Positions 8,774 to 17,352 of a stretch of 64,000 nucleotides of DNA are shown piece after piece. The DNA comes from Paraburkholderia sp. (GTDB lineage: Bacteria; Pseudomonadota; Gammaproteobacteria; Burkholderiales; Burkholderiaceae), in the NCBI RefSeq assembly GCF_024281035.1, contig NZ_JAMXLH010000014.1, positions 98,816 to 162,815 of the forward strand, written 5' to 3'. How positions within the stretch are numbered: position 1 is the first letter of the stretch; each line of letters starts with the position of its first letter. The translations under genes were made by a program, and so were the position numbers. The notes beneath the pieces were generated by a model. That model saw only the letters and a program-made list of their open reading frames with translations, was not told where the DNA came from and searched no databases.

Positions 8774-10282
8774 ATGGAATCGCGAATTCAGAATAACTCG
8801 TTCATATCGAAGGTGATGCCAGCCAGCGAAGCCGCTGCGCTGATTCAACCGGGCATGACGGTGGGTATGAGCGGGTTTACCGGCGCAGGCTATCCGAAGG
8901 CCGTACCGCTCGAACTCGCTCGGGTGATCGAGGAGGCTCACGCGCGGGGAGAGCGCTTTGCAATTCGCGTGCTTACAGGCGCATCGACTGCGCCGGAACT
9001 TGATGGGGCGCTCGCCAAAGTCGGCGGAATCGATTTTCGTCTGCCGTATCAGAGCGATCCGGAACTGCGCGCCCGCATCAATCGCGGCGAAATCGAGTAC
9101 ATGGACATCCACCTGGGGCAGGTGGCGCAGTATGCGTGGTTCGGCTTTCTCGGCGAAATCGACATGGCGGTGGTCGAGGTTGCCGGCATCCTGCCCGACG
9201 GCCGTCTGATTCCGTCGACCTCGGTGGGCAACAACAAGACGTGGCTCGATCTGGCGAAGAAGGTGATCATCGAGGTGAACTCGAATCAGCCGGCCGGACT
9301 CGACGGCATGCACGACATTTATTACGGCACGGCGCTGCCGCCCGACCGCAAGCCGATTCCGCTCGTCGCGCCCGGCGACCGCATCGGCGAGCCGTATCTG
9401 CGCGTCGACCCCGCGAAGGTGGTGGCGGTTGTCGAGACTCACGCGCTGGACCGTCTCGGCCGCTTCGCCCCGGCGGACGATACGAGCGCGCGCATTGCCG
9501 GACATCTCGTCGAATTCTTCCGGCACGAAATTTCGCGCGGACGACTGCGGCCGGAGTTGCTGCCGCTGCAGTCGGGCGTGGGCAATATCGCCAACGCGGT
9601 GCTCACCGGCCTGCGCGACGGCGGCTTCGAAGGCCTCACCGCATTCACCGAAGTGATCCAGGACGGCATGCTGGACCTGATCCGCACGGACACGATGCGC
9701 GTCGCTTCGGCCACCGCGCTCTCGCTGAGCCCCGAGGGCGTCGACGAATTCCAGCGCAATATCGACCACTATCGCAGCCGCATCGTCTTGCGTCCGCAGG
9801 AAATGTCGAACCATGCCGAACTGGTGCGGCGTCTGGGTTGCATCGCCATCAACGGCATGGTGGAGGCGGATATCTACGGCAACGTCAATTCCACGCACGT
9901 CGCGGGCACGGCGATCATCAACGGCATTGGCGGATCGGGCGATTTTGCGCGCAATGGCTTCATGTCGTGCTTCGTGACGCCGAGTACCGCGAAAAACGGC
10001 GCGATTTCGTGCATCGTGCCGATGGCAAGCCACGTCGACCACACAGAGCATGACGTGACCGTGATCGTGACCGAGCAGGGCCTCGCGGACCTGCGCGGAC
10101 TCTCGCCCAAGCAGCGCGCGAAGGCTGTTATTTCCCAATGCGCGCATCCCGACTATCGTCCGCTCCTCGAAGACTACTTCGAGCGCGCCAGCCGCGACAG
10201 CGCCGGCAAGCACACGCCGCATCTGCTCGGCGAGGCGCTGTCCTGGCATCAGCACTATATGGCGAACGGCCGCATGCGATAA
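8774..10282 (+). CDS. Succinyl-CoA:acetate CoA-transferase / acetyl-CoA hydrolase family protein
   Basis: A 502-residue protein from ATG 8774, preceded by AAGGAG at ideal spacing; an upstream in-frame ATG at 8753 lacks this. It is a full-length class I CoA-transferase of the Cat1/AarC/ScpC type. The putative catalytic Glu lies in FTEVIQDG (about residue 295). Conserved C-terminal motifs are NVNSTHVAGT and GIGGSGDFARN, typical of acetyl-CoA hydrolase/transferases. It moves CoA between succinate and acetate (or propionate), linking short-chain acids to the TCA cycle. An intrinsic terminator follows 46 bases after the stop, so it appears monocistronic. Exact acyl substrate not determined. Confidence 0.9.
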   Translation: MESRIQNNSFISKVMPASEAAALIQPGMTVGMSGFTGAGYPKAVPLELARVIEEAHARGERFAIRVLTGASTAPELDGALAKVGGIDFRLPYQSDPELRARINRGEIEYMDIHLGQVAQYAWFGFLGEIDMAVVEVAGILPDGRLIPSTSVGNNKTWLDLAKKVIIEVNSNQPAGLDGMHDIYYGTALPPDRKPIPLVAPGDRIGEPYLRVDPAKVVAVVETHALDRLGRFAPADDTSARIAGHLVEFFRHEISRGRLRPELLPLQSGVGNIANAVLTGLRDGGFEGLTAFTEVIQDGMLDLIRTDTMRVASATALSLSPEGVDEFQRNIDHYRSRIVLRPQEMSNHAELVRRLGCIAINGMVEADIYGNVNSTHVAGTAIINGIGGSGDFARNGFMSCFVTPSTAKNGAISCIVPMASHVDHTEHDVTVIVTEQGLADLRGLSPKQRAKAVISQCAHPDYRPLLEDYFERASRDSAGKHTPHLLGEALSWHQHYMANGRMR

Positions 10283-10327
10283 CCGTGTGCGCCCCGATGG
10301 GCGCACATGTGCGGCGCTGACCCGACG

Positions 10328-10356
10328 GCGGGCTCGATGGCTGGAGCCCGCTTTTT
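10328..10356 (+). terminator. Intrinsic terminator of the CoA-transferase gene
   Basis: Perfect 8-bp stem GCGGGCTC/GAGCCCGC (10328-10335 with 10344-10351) with an 8-base loop, followed directly by TTTTT. Confidence 0.85.
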
Positions 10357-10458
10357 CGTCCGCTGCGTCGCTCGATGCATGCGATTGCGACGCTTCTTCC
10401 TCGTAGTGACGGAATAGTCGCTTCGGGGGAGAACGCCCAACGGCGGCGTTTAACGCGC

Positions 10459-10485
10459 GACATCCTGAGAATTAATCAGGATGTC
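10459..10485. repeat. Perfect 10-bp inverted repeat
   Basis: Arms GACATCCTGA (10459-10468) and TCAGGATGTC (10476-10485) around GAATTAA. No T-run follows. Could be a dyad operator or a hairpin. Confidence 0.7.
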
Positions 10486-10890
10486 TATTCGTTATGAAAA
10501 CAATAGCGCCGCCAGAAACTCGACCAACCCGTGGATCAGGCGTTCCTGTCGTCGCTGGAACTCGACAGTGCGTCTGCAAGCACCAGCCTTGATTCCGAAT
10601 ACCGGCGCCGCCTGGCGCGGCCCGCCAGATTTTGCACGAAAAATGCAATGGCTGCGCATTGGAAATGTCAACGTTTTACCTGGTTTGCGGATCATTTCGT
10701 GACGTAACGCAAAACGCGCTCTATTTTCTCCTAACATTTCACGCAGAGGCACCGTTAACCGAACAGGTGAAAGGTTTCCCTGTATAACTACGTGCATACG
10801 CAACTGCCGTGTGCTTGCATTCATTCGCCGAAGTGACAATTCAGAGGAGAACGACGAAGCGCCATTGACGGGGAAAGTACCACCCCCACG

Positions 10891-10929
10891 TATCACACCA
10901 GGATATCACCCCAGGGTATCGCCCCGGTT
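10891..10929 (+). repeat. Three tandem 13-bp imperfect repeats
   Basis: Units TATCACACCAGGA, TATCACCCCAGGG and TATCGCCCCGGTT, head to tail without spacers, 256 bases before the GGDEF/EAL start. The regular 13-bp phasing is compatible with an iteron-like regulator site, but this is inference. Confidence 0.6.
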
Positions 10930-11184
10930 TGGCTGGCGGGGCAGGCAAAAATTGGCATGGACAGATATTCAACTGTCATGCGCGCCGGACAGCATCTCGC
11001 TGGCGCATCAAAAAAGGGCCGCGCGCGCCCGGACGCTCTGGAGGCGAATGATCATGACCGAAGGACAGGTCAATACAACTTTTGCACGAACAGGCGCACG
11101 GTGTGTCCGTGCGTCGATGTCGTTACCGATTCCTCGTGGACACGGGGAAAATGCGTCCGGCAACAGGCAGGGATTTAAGGCGAA

Positions 11185-14100
11185 ATGGAATTGAACTTGC
11201 TGGCGTTGCAGGACGTCATGTTGTCCGCCATGACGGGCAATCCGCCTTTGGGCGAAACGATGTACGTGCTGTGCAGCGAAGTTCAGCGTATTGCGCCCGA
11301 TGTCGTCGTAGCGGCGGTCAGGCTCGATAGCGACCGACGCATGCGCCCGATCCCGTCCCCGAGTCTGCCGTCCAGCTACGACGCGGCGCTTGACGGCAGG
11401 CTGGCCGGACCTGCAACCGGAACCTGCGGCCCCGCCATGATGTTGGGCGAGGCGGTGCTCACGCGCGACATTCGCGAGGACCCGAACTGGCGCATGCTCA
11501 CGCATCTGGTCGAACCATTGGGTCTGCGCGCGTGCTGGTCGCATCCGGTCAAGGATCAAGGCGGTCGGGTATTGGGCAGTCTCGCGTTCTATTTCAGGCA
11601 ACCAGGCGAGCCGGGCGACGCTCACGTGAAGCTCGCCGAGGCGTGTCTTCGGCTGTGCTCGCTGGCCTTCGAGCTTGAGGACACCCATAGCAGCCTGCAG
11701 CGGCTCGCGTATTTCGACGCACTGACCGGATTGCCGAATCGCGGCATGCTCGAACGGGAGGCCGGGCGCATCCTCGCGCAGGCGCGCCGGGCGGGTGCGA
11801 GCGTGGGGGTGCTGATGATCGACGTCGATCACTTCAAGCGATACAACGATACCCACGGACATCTGGCCGGCGACAAGGCGCTGCGCCTGATCGCCAACTG
11901 CATTGCGGGTGGCGTGCCGCATCCGGGAGATATTGCGGGCCGCTACGGCGGAGAGGAATTTTGCGTGGTGCTTCAGGATGCCGATCCACGCGAATCGATC
12001 GCGGTTGCCGAATCGATCCGGCTGACGATCGAGGAGGAACTGCACGCGAAAGCCCCCGGCGTGAAGGCCAGGCTGACCGTCAGCATTGGCGTATCGAACT
12101 CAGACGAACATGCCGACGATTCATTCGAAGACCTGATCGAACGGGCGGACCGCTGCCTGTATGAAGCCAAACGTACGGGGCGAAACAGGGTAGTCGGGCC
12201 GCGGCTGCGGTCGGAGGACGATCCGCAAGGCCAGTCCGGCGCAACAGGCTTCCACGATAGCCGGGAGATGCCGGGCGCGATCGAACTGGATGAGATTGCG
12301 AATCTGTATGGCGAAGATCTGGCGCCAGCGATGACGGCGCTCACGGAGGTGCTGCAACCCGACGCCGAGGTCCTCATCGACGAGTTCTACGAGCAGCTCA
12401 GCGACTTGAAGGGCGTCGGCAAGCTGATTCGGAGTCTTGCGCAAACGGAGCTGGTTCATCTGAAACGGCGCCAGACAGGGCACCTGATGCTGTCGGCATC
12501 CGCCGGCCTGAGCGCCGGTAAGCATCGCGCCAGCAGCATGCGGGCGGGACGTATCCATACGCTCTTCGGCATGAATGCCCGGGATCTCGCGCACAGCCAG
12601 GAACTGCTGCAAGCCGTGGTGAGCCGCCGTGTCGATGCAAACACGCATCACGCCGCGTTGGCCGTGCTGTCCCGGCGGCTGAGCCGCTGTCTGACCTGGC
12701 AGATAGAAGCGTCGCGACTGGTGTGGGAAAACTCGCGAGAGGTGTTGCTGCGCACGACCGAACTGGCGTGGAGCGCCACCAGTCACACCGATCTGATCGA
12801 CAAGGCCGCGACCATCCTCGGTGCGCTCGACGGCATCGTCGGCTGTTCGTTTGGCCGCCCGGGCATCGAGGGTATTTTCCGTTTCGAATCCGTTTCCGGT
12901 GACCGGCTGAAGGCGTATTTCGCCGACATCGAGGCCACGGATTCCAGCGTGGTCATGAAAGGAGCGGGGCCGCAGGGGCAGGGGCCGACCGGGCGAGCGT
13001 GGCTCGGCGGACAGGTCGAGCGCTGTATCAATTTCGAAACCGATCAGAGGATGGGGCCGTGGCGCGAAATCGCGCGGCGACACGGCATTCGCTCCAGCGT
13101 GGCGATTCCGCTGTGCCCGCCCGATCGCACGCCGAGCACGGTGCTGTCGTTGTACAGCGACTTGCCTGGGGGCTATTCGTCGGCTGAGCAGGCCTCGTTT
13201 ATCCGCCAGGTACAGGCGGTGATGACGTTTGCGATTGCACGCGTCGAGAGCGGCTCGCGAACCTCGCACGCACTGCCGTGGTCCACGCGGCAGCGCTGGG
13301 CAGGCCTCATCGGGACGTCTGCGCTCGAAATGCACTATCAACCGATCCGGGATCTGCGTTCGGGGCGTGTGGATCGTGCCGAAGCGCTGGTCCGCCTGCG
13401 CGACGGCGACGATACGCTGTCGCCCGGCAAGTTCTTTCCGTGCCTGTCGCGTGAAGACTTCGTCGTGGTCTATACGCAGGGGCTGCATCAGGTATTGAGT
13501 CAGCAGAATCGCTGGCTGCGCGAAGGGCTCGACATACTGGTTTCGGCCAACCTGCCGGCCGAGGCGCTGTTCGATCCGCGCTATTACGACATTACCCGTG
13601 AGGCATTGCGCCGATACGGCAGCCGCCCGCAACGGCTGATGCTCGAAGTGCTGGAAACGTCGGGCACGGGCGCGACCGATTGCGAACGCTACGGTCTGGA
13701 AAAATTCAGATCGCTCGGCATCAAGCTGGCCGAGGACGACCTGGGCGCCGGGCACAGCAGCCTGGATCGTCTGCGCGCATTGCCATTCGATGTGATCAAA
13801 CTCGATCGCAGTCTGATTCAGGGTGTCGAATGCACCCCCATCGACGTGCTCAGTTCGATCTACCAGCTAACCAATCTGTGTCATGCGCTCGGCAAGTCCG
13901 TCGTAGTGGAAGGTGTCGAGAGCGTTGATCTGATCGATGCGGTCGCGTTGCTCGGCGCCGATGCGGTTCAGGGTTACGCCGTTGCGCGGCCGATGCCGGC
14001 TGCCCGTTTTACCGACTGGATACGGCTGCATGGCGCGGCTTACCAGATACCCGACCGGATGTATCCCAGGGGGTACCTCGCGAAGCTTGCGAAGCTGCTG

Positions 14101-14307
14101 ATCTGGGAGTCTCACGTGCAGTTGCTGTTTGGATCGGCTCAGTCCCGTGTACTCGAATTTGCCGATGGGCACACACCGGTCTTGCCGTTCAGAATGGTTG
14201 ATCCTGAATTGCAGACCTCGCTTCTGGGGGCTGCGATGAATCACGGTATTGCGGGCGCGGAATATCACGCCGCTCGCGAGAAACTGATCGCGGTGTTGAG
14301 CAGATGA
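11185..14307 (+). CDS. GAF-GGDEF-globin-GAF-EAL c-di-GMP signalling protein
   Basis: A 1040-residue protein. Order as read: GAF-like domain (about 1-165), GGDEF domain (about 172-335) with an intact active-site motif RYGGEEF (253-259), a degenerate globin-coupled-sensor-like segment (about 365-510), a second GAF-like domain (about 525-690), an EAL domain (about 705-960) and an extra C-terminal 80-residue region. In the globin-like part His433 (QTGH) and His458 (GRIH) match positions usually conserved; one would be the haem ligand. EAL residues look intact (AEALVRL, EDDLG, KLDRSL, EGVES), so both synthesis and breakdown of c-di-GMP are possible. No membrane segment: a cytosolic sensor. Ribosome site AAGGCGAA. 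Monocistronic. A link to the c-di-GMP-controlled pel genes nearby is only suggestive. Confidence 0.88.
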   Translation: MELNLLALQDVMLSAMTGNPPLGETMYVLCSEVQRIAPDVVVAAVRLDSDRRMRPIPSPSLPSSYDAALDGRLAGPATGTCGPAMMLGEAVLTRDIREDPNWRMLTHLVEPLGLRACWSHPVKDQGGRVLGSLAFYFRQPGEPGDAHVKLAEACLRLCSLAFELEDTHSSLQRLAYFDALTGLPNRGMLEREAGRILAQARRAGASVGVLMIDVDHFKRYNDTHGHLAGDKALRLIANCIAGGVPHPGDIAGRYGGEEFCVVLQDADPRESIAVAESIRLTIEEELHAKAPGVKARLTVSIGVSNSDEHADDSFEDLIERADRCLYEAKRTGRNRVVGPRLRSEDDPQGQSGATGFHDSREMPGAIELDEIANLYGEDLAPAMTALTEVLQPDAEVLIDEFYEQLSDLKGVGKLIRSLAQTELVHLKRRQTGHLMLSASAGLSAGKHRASSMRAGRIHTLFGMNARDLAHSQELLQAVVSRRVDANTHHAALAVLSRRLSRCLTWQIEASRLVWENSREVLLRTTELAWSATSHTDLIDKAATILGALDGIVGCSFGRPGIEGIFRFESVSGDRLKAYFADIEATDSSVVMKGAGPQGQGPTGRAWLGGQVERCINFETDQRMGPWREIARRHGIRSSVAIPLCPPDRTPSTVLSLYSDLPGGYSSAEQASFIRQVQAVMTFAIARVESGSRTSHALPWSTRQRWAGLIGTSALEMHYQPIRDLRSGRVDRAEALVRLRDGDDTLSPGKFFPCLSREDFVVVYTQGLHQVLSQQNRWLREGLDILVSANLPAEALFDPRYYDITREALRRYGSRPQRLMLEVLETSGTGATDCERYGLEKFRSLGIKLAEDDLGAGHSSLDRLRALPFDVIKLDRSLIQGVECTPIDVLSSIYQLTNLCHALGKSVVVEGVESVDLIDAVALLGADAVQGYAVARPMPAARFTDWIRLHGAAYQIPDRMYPRGYLAKLAKLLIWESHVQLLFGSAQSRVLEFADGHTPVLPFRMVDPELQTSLLGAAMNHGIAGAEYHAAREKLIAVLSR

Positions 14308-14329
14308 ACATGAACAACCTGCCGCGCAT

Positions 14330-14373
14330 GTGACATGTAACGTGTGACATGTGAAATTCTGGAACAGTGTTCC
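14330..14373 (+). promoter_or_regulatory. Repeats upstream of the sigma-54 promoter of the iron ADH (candidate activator sites)
   Basis: Two direct copies of GTGACATGT (14330-14338, 14344-14352) and a perfect dyad GGAACA-G-TGTTCC (14361-14373), 80-125 bases before the -24 element. That is the normal distance for an enhancer of a sigma-54 activator. Binding protein inferred, not shown. Confidence 0.5.
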
Positions 14374-14451
14374 GGGCAGTGTGTGTCGAATCAGAGCAGT
14401 CGCCGTTTGTCTCCAGCGTGTTGTCGCTCTGCGGAGCAGGTGTGTCACGTA

Positions 14452-14468
14452 TTGGTACGGTTCGTGCA
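14452..14468 (+). promoter_or_regulatory. Sigma-54 promoter of the iron-type alcohol dehydrogenase
   Basis: TTGGTACGGTTCGTGCA: -24 GG at 14454-14455 and -12 GC at 14466-14467 with exactly 10 bases between, one change from the TTGGCACG consensus half. Expected transcription start near 14479, 38 bases before the ATG. Confidence 0.85.
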
Positions 14469-14516
14469 GTAGTACGTTGCGGGTGCAACGATAACCCGTA
14501 AACCACTGGAGCCTTT

Positions 14517-15689
14517 ATGAGTTACCTTAGCATTGCTGATCGTACCGATAGCTTCTTCATTCCCTGTGTAACACTCATTGGTCCGGGTTGCGCGCGAGAG
14601 ACCGGCACGCGTGCGAAGTCGTTAGGCGCCAAAAAGGCACTCATCGTGACTGACGCGGGCCTGCACAAGATGGGCCTGTCCGAGCTTATCGCGGGCTACA
14701 TTCGCGAGGCCGGCCTTCAGGCTGTGATCTTCGCGGGTGCGGAACCCAACCCGACCGATGTCAATGTTCACGATGGTGTGAAGCGCTTTCAGGACGAAGG
14801 TTGCGACTTCATCGTTTCGCTAGGCGGCGGATCGTCGCACGACTGCGCCAAGGGCATCGGGCTTGTCACCGCAGGCGGCGGCCATATCCGCGACTATGAG
14901 GGCATCGACAAATCCACGGTGCCGATGACGCCGCTGATTTCGATCAACACGACAGCGGGCACGGCGGCGGAGATGACGCGCTTTTGCATCATCACCAACT
15001 CCAGCAATCACGTGAAGATGGCCATCGTCGACTGGCGCTGCACGCCGCTGATCGCGATCGACGACCCGCGCCTGATGGTGGCCATGCCGGCGCCACTGAC
15101 TGCCGCAACGGGCATGGATGCATTGACGCACGCCGTGGAAGCCTATGTCTCCACCGCGGCAACGCCGATTACCGATGCATGCGCCGAGAAGGCAATCGCC
15201 CTGATCGGCGAGTGGCTGCCGAAGGCGGTGGCGAACGGCGAATCCATGGAAGCCCGCGCGGCGATGTGCTACGCGCAATACCTTGCGGGCATGGCGTTCA
15301 ATAACGCGTCGCTTGGTTACGTGCATGCGATGGCGCACCAGCTCGGCGGTTTCTACAACCTGCCGCATGGCGTGTGTAACGCGATTCTTCTGCCGCACGT
15401 GTCGGCGTTCAATCTCATTGCCGCGCCCGAGCGGTTCGCGCGTATTGCCGCGTTGCTCGGCGCGAATACGGCGGGGCTGTCCACCGCGGACGCGGCTGCC
15501 GCCGCCGTCACGGCGATCCGCAACCTTTCGGCGTCCGTCAACATCCCGTCGGGTCTGGCGGGCCTCGGCGTGAAGGCAGAGGATCACGAAGTAATGGCGC
15601 ACAACGCGCAGAAAGACGCGTGCATGCTGACCAATCCGCGCAAGGCAACGCTTGCGCAGGTCATCGCCATTTTCGAAGCGGCGATGTAA
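14517..15689 (+). CDS. Iron-containing (group III) alcohol dehydrogenase
   Basis: A 390-residue protein of normal family length, with a GGAG ribosome site. NAD-binding region: GGGSSHDCAKG (about residues 101-111). Metal-site region: GMDALTHAVEAY and the His-containing HAMAHQLGGFYNLPHG (about 265-280). It oxidises short-chain alcohols to aldehydes (or the reverse) with NAD(H), in the cytoplasm. Related proteins include Pseudomonas ErcA and E. coli YiaY. It is driven by a strong sigma-54 promoter with repeats upstream, like the aldehyde dehydrogenase, PQQ-ADH and acs genes in this window, so co-regulation is likely. A bidirectional terminator follows. Confidence 0.92.
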   Translation: MSYLSIADRTDSFFIPCVTLIGPGCARETGTRAKSLGAKKALIVTDAGLHKMGLSELIAGYIREAGLQAVIFAGAEPNPTDVNVHDGVKRFQDEGCDFIVSLGGGSSHDCAKGIGLVTAGGGHIRDYEGIDKSTVPMTPLISINTTAGTAAEMTRFCIITNSSNHVKMAIVDWRCTPLIAIDDPRLMVAMPAPLTAATGMDALTHAVEAYVSTAATPITDACAEKAIALIGEWLPKAVANGESMEARAAMCYAQYLAGMAFNNASLGYVHAMAHQLGGFYNLPHGVCNAILLPHVSAFNLIAAPERFARIAALLGANTAGLSTADAAAAAVTAIRNLSASVNIPSGLAGLGVKAEDHEVMAHNAQKDACMLTNPRKATLAQVIAIFEAAM

Positions 15690-15722
15690 GCCGTTTCTTC
15701 CTCTTGCCCGGCTACATTAAAA

Positions 15723-15753
15723 AAGCCGCATGCGCCTGGCGCGCATGCGGCTT
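15723..15753. terminator. Bidirectional terminator between the iron ADH and the convergent ABC binding-protein gene
   Basis: Stem AAGCCGCATGCGC/GCGCATGCGGCTT. An A-run precedes it on the plus strand, giving a T-run for the leftward transcript. Lies between convergent genes. Confidence 0.8.
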
Positions 15754-15794
15754 GATTCCGCGGCCTGATCCAGCCGCGTGAAACGAGGTCCGAT

Positions 15795-16934
15795 TTACAT
15801 CGAAACCTTGTTGATGAACTGGCGCTTGCCGTCCTTATAGCCGTAGATCGAGATGATGCCCTTCTTCAGGTCGCCCTTGGCATCGAACGTCGTTTCGCCG
15901 ATCACACCCTTGTAGTCGGTCGTCGGCATCGCAGCGAGAATCTTCGCCGGTTCAACCGAGTTCGCGCGCTTCATTGCGTCGGCGATGATATAGACAGCAT
16001 CGTACGTGTACGGCGAATACAGCACGACGTCCTGGCCATAGCGCTGCTTGTACTTCGACGCGAACGTTGCGCCGCCAGCCATCTGGTCGAGGCCGATGCC
16101 GGCAACCGAGCAGATGATGTTGTCGGCGGCCGGGCCGGCCAGATCGACGATGTTTGCCGTGCAAACGCCGTCGCCCGAGAGAATCTTCGCGCGCAGGCCG
16201 AGCTGCTTCGCCTGCTTGGCGAACGGGCCGCCCGTGGCGTCCATCGAGCCGATCATGATCGCGTCGGGGTTTTCGCCCTTGATCTTCGTCAGAATGGCGC
16301 GGAAATCGACGGCCTTGTCGTTCGTCGCGTCGTGCGACAGGACGGTCAGACCCGCGGCTTTCGCAGCCGCTTCGAACTGCTGCGCGAGGCCTTGACCATA
16401 GGCGGTCGAATCGTCGACGATCGCGACCTTCTTCACGCCCATTGCCTTCGCGGCGTAATTCGCCAGCGCCGGACCTTGCTGCGCGTCGGTCGCGACGACG
16501 CGGTACGTCGTCTTGAAGCCTTGTTGCGTGTACTTCGGATTCGTCGCCGACGGCGAGATCTGGACGATACCGGCATCGCTGTAGATCTGCGAAGCGGGAA
16601 TCGACGTGCCCGACGTTTCGTGACCTACGACGGCAACGACCTTGTCGTCCACCAGCTTCTGCGCAACCTGCGTCGCCTGACGCGGATCGCCTGCGTCGTC
16701 TTGCGGGTCGAGCTGGAGCGTGACCTTCTGGCCGCCGATCACGAGGCCCTTCTTGTTGATCTCCTCGATTGCGAGGCGAGCCCCGTTTTCGTTGTCCTTG
16801 CCTTGGTGGGCCGAGCCGCCCGTGAGCGGTGCGACGTGACCGATCTTGACGATCGTGTCGGCCGATGCGGAATTGCACAGTGCGAAAGAAAGCGCGGCGG
16901 CGGCGGCCAGGCTGGTAAGAGGCAACTTGTACAC
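15795..16934 (-). CDS. Branched-chain amino acid ABC transporter substrate-binding protein (LivK family)
   Basis: A 379-residue periplasmic protein with a Sec signal peptide (about 1-25, ending NSASA). The mature part is a type I periplasmic-binding fold: VKIGHVAPLTGGSAHQGKDN at the N-terminus, and VAVVGHETSGTSIPAS and IVQISPSATNP in the first lobe, as in LivJ/LivK. It binds Leu/Ile/Val or a related amino acid and delivers it to a LivHMGF permease, which is not encoded here. This is an orphan binding-protein gene. Monocistronic between a bidirectional terminator and a divergent cyuA. Confidence 0.9.
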   Translation of the reverse strand: MYKLPLTSLAAAAALSFALCNSASADTIVKIGHVAPLTGGSAHQGKDNENGARLAIEEINKKGLVIGGQKVTLQLDPQDDAGDPRQATQVAQKLVDDKVVAVVGHETSGTSIPASQIYSDAGIVQISPSATNPKYTQQGFKTTYRVVATDAQQGPALANYAAKAMGVKKVAIVDDSTAYGQGLAQQFEAAAKAAGLTVLSHDATNDKAVDFRAILTKIKGENPDAIMIGSMDATGGPFAKQAKQLGLRAKILSGDGVCTANIVDLAGPAADNIICSVAGIGLDQMAGGATFASKYKQRYGQDVVLYSPYTYDAVYIIADAMKRANSVEPAKILAAMPTTDYKGVIGETTFDAKGDLKKGIISIYGYKDGKRQFINKVSM

Positions 16935-17352
16935 TTCGTGAGTCCCTTATATTGGTTTAGGTGCGCAATGATACTACCGATACTGCCTGGGGCCGTGACG
17001 GCTGAATGACGGCGCCAGTACGCGAAGGACGACCGTTGCTTGCCCGGATGCGCGATCCAGACCGCTGGATCGTCGAGCATCCGCTTCGCGTCGTCCGACA
17101 TCATGACCACGCCGGCGTTCGTCGCATAGGTGCGCTTGGCCGCATGCCGCACGACGCGGGTTCAGCCTGTGGGGACAAACCTTTTCGTACGCGCATGCGC
17201 GCAGTATCGGGACAGCGCCGGAAGTATGGGGGTAAACCGGGCGGAAATAATTTCTATTATTTCGGTTGCACGAGGAGAAACTTGGAATAAATATCCTCGT
17301 TAAAGAACATATAATTTTGCGTTCAGGAAACAGAAGCAGCAGAAGCACGACT
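16935..17352. other. Divergent intergenic region between the LivK-like gene and cyuA
   Basis: About 420 bases holding the promoters of both divergent genes. The cyuA-proximal 110 bases are AT-rich and contain a dyad (17244-17263). Nothing else recognisable. Confidence 0.5.
17244..17263. promoter_or_regulatory. AT-rich dyad upstream of cyuA, candidate operator
   Basis: Perfect inverted repeat GAAATAAT-TTCT-ATTATTTC, 90 bases before the cyuA start. AT-rich dyads of this kind are typical of Lrp/AsnC-type regulators, and a member of that family (CyuR/DecR) controls cyuA in enterobacteria. Assignment is inference. Confidence 0.5.

Larger units (their letters stand above)
10357..11184. other. Long intergenic region with repeats, no convincing gene
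   Basis: About 830 bases between the terminator and the GGDEF/EAL gene. Frames present (for example 10481-10702 and 10811-11194) have no protein-like composition or family signal. It holds a perfect 10-bp inverted repeat (10459-10485) and a threefold 13-bp tandem repeat (10891-10929), listed separately. Confidence 0.55.
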
